NCBI GenBank assembly: GCA_946886805.1
Contig: CAMPJM010000146.1
Coordinates: 1-8,801 of the forward strand
Length of the DNA stretch: 8,801 bases
Reading direction: 5' to 3'
Source: an uncultured Flammeovirgaceae bacterium
GTDB taxonomy: Bacteria > Bacteroidota > Bacteroidia > Cytophagales > Cyclobacteriaceae
Within the stretch, counting starts at the first letter, position 1. Every line of letters begins with the position of its first letter. The notes under the pieces were generated by a model. That model had not been told where the DNA came from and searched no databases. It saw only the letters and a list, made by a program, of their open reading frames with translations. A program made the position numbers and the translations under genes. Shown here piece after piece: positions 5,534-8,801 of this stretch.

Positions 5534-5761
5534 AAATTTAAAAAGCACTTTTCTAAATTTTATGTGAAAAATTATTTGTTAACGCAATTAGTAATTGGCC
5601 TTTCAAGAAACAATAAAAGAGAATGCCTGCTGCTTGATTTGCCTCAATGCCACAAGAGACGACCTTACTACATTTCAGTTCTAATATCTTATCATCTAAA
5701 CAAATAATTTAATCGACTGGTAATCAATAAAATAACCAACCACACTTTCAATCCTCTCTGA
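5534..5761. other. Gene-less stretch, one small palindrome
   Basis: No coding frame or clear terminator is visible here, although the gene at 5762-6307 ends on its right side. CAATTA (5585-5590) and TAATTG (5592-5597) form a near-perfect 13-bp palindrome about 70 bp upstream of the predicted start of the Lys-rich gene, and could be a regulator site. Nothing else stands out. Confidence 0.4.
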
Positions 5762-6307
5762 TCATTTATGTCGAAGAACTTCAGCTACTAATTTAGATAA
5801 GAGACTCTTCTCGGAGGCTTTGCTTTTGCTTTTAGTCTTTATTAAGACTGCTGCTGCAATTGCTAGACCCGCACCTACCGCAATTTTCTGATACACCGCT
5901 TTTCTATTGTGTTTCCAATCAGCATTTCCGCCTTTTTCCGCGAAAATGTTGGGTATATGGCCATGTGCCAAATCATCAATAACGCCTTCTACCACATTAA
6001 CCCTATCGGCCATTATCAAAGATAACCAATGAGTATAACTTGATTCGCTGTGTTTGAAGGCATATCTTCTGATCATTCCGCTGAGACCTTTTGGCGGCAT
6101 AGAAGTACCAAATACCGCGGTTACATTGGGCCTTTCTATGGAATGTAAAACTTCTATATCTATTGGTTGCTGAGTTGGCCTATCCCAATTATAACCTTCT
6201 TGTTCTTCGTCTGTACGATGTTTTATGGGATAAGTCGGATCATTTTTTGGATCAGCATCCACACCCCAACCTTTTATATGCGAATAATCTTTTTGCTTAT
6301 TTTTCAT
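5762..6307 (-). CDS. Conserved uncharacterised protein, partner of the Zn-ADH, C-terminal membrane segment
   Basis: The 181-aa protein has no domain I can name. Residues 1-60 are hydrophilic with a striking YSHIKGWGVDADPKNDPTYP stretch (8-27) and a DRPTQQP motif (42-48). Residues 60-120 appear folded, including VFGTSMPPKGLSGMIRRYAF (65-84) and a VNVVEGVIDDL helix. Residues 140-156 (QKIAVGAGLAIAAAVLI) are a probable membrane segment, followed by a Lys/Ser-rich tail, so the protein may be tail-anchored with most of it in the cytosol. The Asn-Trp-Asp-Arg-Pro and HWLSLIMADRVNV patches resemble a family I recall in Bacteroidota next to this type of dehydrogenase. It follows the dehydrogenase by 23 nt on the same strand, so they form an operon. 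A role as a membrane-tethering or assembly partner for the enzyme is speculation. Confidence 0.85.
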   Translation of the reverse strand: MKNKQKDYSHIKGWGVDADPKNDPTYPIKHRTDEEQEGYNWDRPTQQPIDIEVLHSIERPNVTAVFGTSMPPKGLSGMIRRYAFKHSESSYTHWLSLIMADRVNVVEGVIDDLAHGHIPNIFAEKGGNADWKHNRKAVYQKIAVGAGLAIAAAVLIKTKSKSKASEKSLLSKLVAEVLRHK

Positions 6308-6330
6308 GTTAATTGTCGTTTAATAAAAGA

Positions 6331-7470
6331 TTATGGAATAAGAACCGGTTTGATGCAATTATCCAATTTATCGGAAAAAATGTGATAGGCATCAGCAACT
6401 TCCTGTAGCGGAAACTTGTGGGTGATCAACGCCTTCGGATCTAAAATGTCGTTTTGAACATGCTCTATCAGCTTTGGCAGATGTCGTTTTACCGAAGCTT
6501 GATTAGCCCTGATAGTGATGCCTTTATTTACCACATTTCCAATAGGAATTAAATTGTCCGTAGGGCCATAAACCCCAACGATGGAAAGTATGCCACCTTT
6601 CTTTAAACCGTTGATTGCCCAATGCAGTGCTGTGGCCGAACCTGCCTGCATCATAGCTTTTCTTCCTGTAATAGTCTGCATGGTATTTCCCGCCGCGTCC
6701 GCTCCTACCGCGTCTATACAAACATCTGCGCCCATCCAGTCGGTTGTTTTCTTTAAAAACACCACCGGGTCTCCAATAGAATTGAAATTATAGGCTTCGC
6801 AACTTGCATAATTTCTGACAAACTCCAGCCTGTATTCTACCTGGTCGATGACGATAACCCTCCCGGCGCCAAAAAGCCAGGCGCATCTGGCAGCCATAAT
6901 TCCCACTGGGCCTGCTCCGAAAACCACAACAGTATCGCCAGGTTGGATCCCGCCCATTTCTGCAGCCTGATAACCGGTTGGCACCACGTCTGTAAGCATC
7001 ACAGCATCATCAGGGTCCATACCTTCAGGAATAACCGTTGGGCCAACGTCTGCATAAGGGACCCGCACATATTCTGCTTGTCCGCCATCGTAGCCACCAG
7101 CAGTATGCGAATACCCAAAAATACCCCCTACTGCTGTTGCCTGTGGATTGGATTCATGGCAATTCCCAAACAATCCTTGTTTACAAAAAGCACATTTCCC
7201 ACACGCTATATTAAAAGGAACTATTACGTTGTCCCCCACTTTTAACTTTTTAACTTCGGAACCTATATCCTCCACTATCCCTATAAATTCGTGTCCAAAA
7301 GTCATACCCACGCGCGTATCGGGTACTAAACCGTTATACAAATGCAGGTCTGAACCACAGATGCAGGAACGGGTAACCTTAACAATAGCGTCTTCAGGGT
7401 GAAGGATTTCAGGCATGGGTTTATGGTCGATCCGAATGCGTAATGGTCCCCTATAATTCATTGCCAGCAT
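6331..7470 (-). CDS. Zn-dependent alcohol dehydrogenase, formaldehyde-dehydrogenase-like (MDR superfamily)
   Basis: This 379-aa cytosolic NAD(P)-linked oxidoreductase belongs to the medium-chain dehydrogenases. The catalytic zinc ligands fit Cys38 (CICGSDLH), His60-Glu61 (FGHEF) and Asp161 in TDVVPTGYQ; aspartate in place of cysteine is typical of the glutathione-independent formaldehyde dehydrogenase branch. The structural zinc loop has Cys90, Cys93, Cys96 and Cys104. The Rossmann motif GAGPVG is at 185-190. Asp209 at the end of the second strand (VIVID) points to NAD rather than NADP. The closest match I can name is the FDH_like group, whose real substrates are mostly unknown, so formaldehyde oxidation is only one option. 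ATG at 7470 is used; a second ATG three codons later is possible. First gene of an operon with the 181-aa protein. I see no convincing promoter upstream. Confidence 0.95.
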   Translation of the reverse strand: MLAMNYRGPLRIRIDHKPMPEILHPEDAIVKVTRSCICGSDLHLYNGLVPDTRVGMTFGHEFIGIVEDIGSEVKKLKVGDNVIVPFNIACGKCAFCKQGLFGNCHESNPQATAVGGIFGYSHTAGGYDGGQAEYVRVPYADVGPTVIPEGMDPDDAVMLTDVVPTGYQAAEMGGIQPGDTVVVFGAGPVGIMAARCAWLFGAGRVIVIDQVEYRLEFVRNYASCEAYNFNSIGDPVVFLKKTTDWMGADVCIDAVGADAAGNTMQTITGRKAMMQAGSATALHWAINGLKKGGILSIVGVYGPTDNLIPIGNVVNKGITIRANQASVKRHLPKLIEHVQNDILDPKALITHKFPLQEVADAYHIFSDKLDNCIKPVLIP

Positions 7471-7633
7471 AATATCATAATTAAGGTGAAAAAATTGATT
7501 TGATAATTACTTTAACTGCAATTAAAAACAGCATGAACTATTAAAAGTTTAAATATTTATGGCTCTATGTGGATTGCAGTGGGTGGCAAGATATCGCTTT
7601 TTAAGAACGATTGCATTCTTAGGTGACCGGCCT
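7471..7633. other. Upstream region of the ADH operon, no clear promoter
   Basis: AT-rich, with no coding frame. No TAnnTTTG box is visible on the minus strand before the dehydrogenase. TAAGAA (7602-7607) and TTCTTA (7616-7621) form a weak 6-bp hairpin just before the composite palindrome at 7634. Confidence 0.4.
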
Positions 7634-7747
7634 TATTCATTTTAGGTATTTTCCTCATCGAATTGGATTAGAAATAAAAGCTGTCTGACCGAAGGGAGTT
7701 CTTTTATTTCCCAATTTGGTGAGGAAAATAGCGTTAAAAAATGAATA
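7634..7747. repeat. Long nested palindromic element
   Basis: Three collinear stems nest. Outer: TATTCATTTT (7634-7643) with AAAATGAATA (7738-7747), perfect 10 bp. Middle: 7647-7666 with 7711-7730, 20 positions all paired, two as G-T wobbles, with arms starting TATTTTCCTCA and ending TGAGGAAAATA. Inner: GAAATAAAAG (7671-7680) with CTTTTATTTC (7701-7710), perfect 10 bp, separated from the middle stem only by a 4-nt bulge. The 20-nt apical loop is CTGTCTGACCGAAGGGAGTT. From memory, similar sequence recurs between genes in marine Flavobacteriaceae; I cannot verify this here. The element covers no gene. Confidence 0.75.
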
Positions 7748-7751
7748 CAGC

Positions 7752-7794
7752 CTTGATTTTTTTGCTTACTTTTTTTATCAAGAAAAAAAGTAAG
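7752..7794 (+). repeat. 12-bp hairpin whose loop pairs upstream (possible pseudoknot)
   Basis: CTTACTTTTTTT (7765-7776) and AAAAAAAGTAAG (7783-7794) pair perfectly around the 6-nt loop ATCAAG (7777-7782). That loop is exactly complementary to CTTGAT at 7752-7757, seven bases upstream, so an H-type pseudoknot or two competing hairpins are possible. It begins five bases after the nested palindrome and is probably part of the same repeat unit. Confidence 0.6.
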
Positions 7795-7797
7795 GCC

Positions 7798-7812
7798 TGT
7801 CCGGCGAGGACA
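7798..7812. repeat. Short hairpin TGTCC/GGACA
   Basis: TGTCC (7798-7802) and GGACA (7808-7812) flank GGCGA. It shares the string GCGAGGACA with palindrome copy A at 4763-4770 and its flank. It is probably the end of the composite element that starts near 7634. From here to 8006 I see no gene and no further structure. Confidence 0.4.
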
Positions 7813-8006
7813 AAAAGAATTTATAGCAGCTTATGTTTTGGATTATAAAAAAAATGACCCACTACTAATCACATAGAACCAATATTTAATTCAGATCCCA
7901 ATTTTAGAAAGCTCTTATTATATAGTGCATAGAATTAATTTCCAAAGCATGCACAGTAGGTCGCAACGGAATTTTAATAGTAGCATTTCAATTCAATTCT
8001 TTTTTT

Positions 8007-8014
8007 TAGTTTTG
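8007..8014 (+). promoter_or_regulatory. Candidate promoter element TAGTTTTG upstream of hisS
   Basis: TAGTTTTG is a full match to TAnnTTTG. TTTC (7986-7989) lies 17 nt upstream, a 3/4 match to the -33 TTTG. If it is used for hisS, the start near 8021 would leave a leader of about 240 nt containing the two palindromes below. No other good plus-strand match is visible before the hisS ATG. Confidence 0.4.
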
Positions 8015-8033
8015 TGTTCAGTAAAACGAACCC

Positions 8034-8065
8034 TGAATGATATCATAAAACCAGAATGTCATTCA
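8034..8065 (+). repeat. 10-bp inverted repeat in the hisS leader region
   Basis: TGAATGATAT (8034-8043) and ATGTCATTCA (8056-8065) pair over 10 positions with one T-G wobble and a 12-nt loop. It lies just downstream of the candidate promoter, and there is no T-run after it. Confidence 0.45.
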
Positions 8066-8091
8066 CCCGTTGTGTGAAATCAAATGTAACA

Positions 8092-8210
8092 ATCAAAATC
8101 ATTGAAATCTAGACCATTTAAACCCTCTCTCTTCAGGAGAGGGCAAGAGCCTGCCCCGAAGAATTGCGGGGGTGAGGTTAAAAGGAATGCTAATTTTCAA
8201 TGATTTTTAT
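8092..8210. repeat. MITE-like element with terminal inverted repeats
   Basis: The ends AAAATCATTGAAA (8095-8107) and TTTCAATGATTTT (8195-8207) are perfect 13-bp inverted repeats, extending to 15 of 16 at 8092-8107/8195-8210. Inside are CCCTCTC (8123-8129) paired with GAGAGGG (8137-8143) and CCCCG (8154-8158) paired with CGGGG (8167-8171). An outer AACC-CTC/GAGGTT pair also closes around these. The GC-rich centre with GAGAGGG and GGGGGTGAGG resembles a widely scattered intergenic repeat type. No transposase is present. The element ends 49 bp before hisS. Confidence 0.65.
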
Positions 8211-8259
8211 CAATATTACTTAATTCACACGACGCATTATCATTCATAAATTAATTTAC

Positions 8260-8801
8260 ATGAGCACTCAAAAACCAAGCTTACCAAAAGGAACCAGAGA
8301 TTTTGGACCGGAGCAAATGAGTAGAAGGAATTTTATTTTCGATCACATAAAATCAACTTTTCAAAAATTTGGATTTCAACCTTTGGAGACCCCCAGCATG
8401 GAAAACCTGAGTGTGCTAACAGGAAAATATGGCGATGAAGGCGACCAGTTGCTATTCAAAATTTTAAATTCAGGCGATTTTCTTTCTAAAACCGAGAACG
8501 AAGATTTTACAAAAGGCGCAAAACATTTGCTGCCAAAAATAGCGGAAAAAGGGCTTAAATATGACCTTACCGTTCCTTTTGCTCGTTATGTGGCTATGAA
8601 CAGACAGCTGATCTTCCCTTTTAAGCGCTATCAGATCCAACCTGTGTGGCGTGCTGACAGGCCGCAAAAAGGAAGATACCGAGAATTCTACCAATGTGAC
8701 GCTGATGTAGTGGGCACAGAATCATTAATATGTGAAAGTGAAATAGTTTTAATGACTACAGAAGTGTTCCAAAAACTGGGAATTCTGGATTATACTATTA
8801 A
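8260..8801 (+). CDS. hisS: Histidyl-tRNA synthetase, N-terminal 180 residues (runs off right edge)
   Basis: Charges tRNA-His with histidine using ATP; a cytosolic class II synthetase. The visible part covers the start of the catalytic domain: [11 protein letters not shown] at 10-20 (class II HisRS N-terminus), the motif 1 helix region with [10 protein letters not shown] at 41-50, [13 protein letters not shown] at 100-112 (histidine/ATP pocket), and motif 2 with [20 protein letters not shown] at 128-147, including the ATP-binding arginines. The insertion between GDQLLFKI and YDLTVPFAR (about 70-99) is long and charged, as I recall for Bacteroidota HisRS. The frame is open to position 8801, so motif 3 and the anticodon domain lie outside the window. 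ATG at 8260 gives the standard start; no Shine-Dalgarno site is visible, which is usual in this phylum. Confidence 0.97.
   Translation, partial: MSTQKPSLPKGTRDFGPEQMSRRNFIFDHIKSTFQKFGFQPLETPSMENLSVLTGKYGDEGDQLLFKILNSGDFLSKTENEDFTKGAKHLLPKIAEKGLKYDLTVPFARYVAMNRQLIFPFKRYQIQPVWRADRPQKGRYREFYQCDADVVGTESLICESEIVLMTTEVFQKLGILDYTI

Noticed and set aside
6943..7402. Plus-strand frames of 100 and 84 codons
   Set aside because: They overlap each other and are antisense to the zinc-binding part of the dehydrogenase; no start signals or family features.
7634..8210. CRISPR array or tRNA-like structure
   Set aside because: The palindromes are not regularly spaced direct repeats with unique spacers, and I find no cloverleaf with a T-arm GTTCRA pattern.
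8470..8694. Minus-strand frame of 74 codons
   Set aside because: Antisense to the catalytic domain of hisS, where codons for motif 2 are conserved.

Overview
The window reads as chromosome from a Bacteroidota bacterium, most likely a marine-type member of the Flavobacteriaceae. The DNA is AT-rich and genes lack clear purine-rich Shine-Dalgarno sites. Several upstream regions carry matches to the flavobacterial promoter consensus (TTG or TTTG near -33 and TAnnTTTG near -7). The gene content (bacterial acyl-CoA-binding protein, DUF2784 protein, App1-type phosphatase, Zn-ADH paired with a 'DRPTQQP' protein) also fits. The lineage is inferred from these features and not from any database comparison. 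I see no CRISPR array, tRNA, rRNA, transposase or phage gene.

Layout, left to right. Positions 1-1779 are all minus strand: an unidentified open frame running off the left edge, an 86-aa acyl-CoA-binding protein, an intrinsic terminator, and citrate synthase (gltA) with a candidate promoter. Positions 1780-2161 hold no confident gene, only small palindromes and a start-less 67-codon open frame. A small minus-strand protein (KGG-like motif plus a Rho-N/HeH-like C-terminus, DUF7218-type) at 2162-2416 is divergent from a tightly packed plus-strand operon at 2585-4666. That operon encodes an App1-family (DUF2183) HAD phosphatase, a DUF2784 membrane protein starting at TTG one base after the preceding stop, and a YfcE/MJ0936-type metallophosphoesterase whose ATG overlaps the preceding TAA. 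Positions 4667-5037 are a repeat island: two copies of a CACAGACCTTGG palindrome, a 12-bp A/T hairpin and a 10-bp inverted repeat. A strong bidirectional-looking hairpin at 5032-5084 ends a minus-strand gene for a short Lys/Glu-rich basic protein, which has a perfect TATATTTG promoter element and a structured leader of about 135 nt. Positions 5762-7470 are a two-gene minus operon: a Zn-dependent alcohol/formaldehyde-type dehydrogenase followed by a conserved uncharacterised protein with a C-terminal membrane segment. Positions 7471-8259 are the largest non-coding region and hold two composite palindromic elements. The window ends inside hisS (first 180 codons, plus strand).

Functionally, gltA, the acyl-CoA-binding protein and hisS are housekeeping. 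The App1-DUF2784-phosphoesterase operon suggests phospholipid or phosphoester turnover at the membrane. The KGG/Rho-N-like protein and the ADH plus partner operon resemble genes often seen in general-stress sets, but that is inference. The least explained parts are the interspersed palindromic elements (4755-4966, 7634-7812, 8092-8210), the structured leader of the Lys-rich gene, and the uncharacterised ADH partner.
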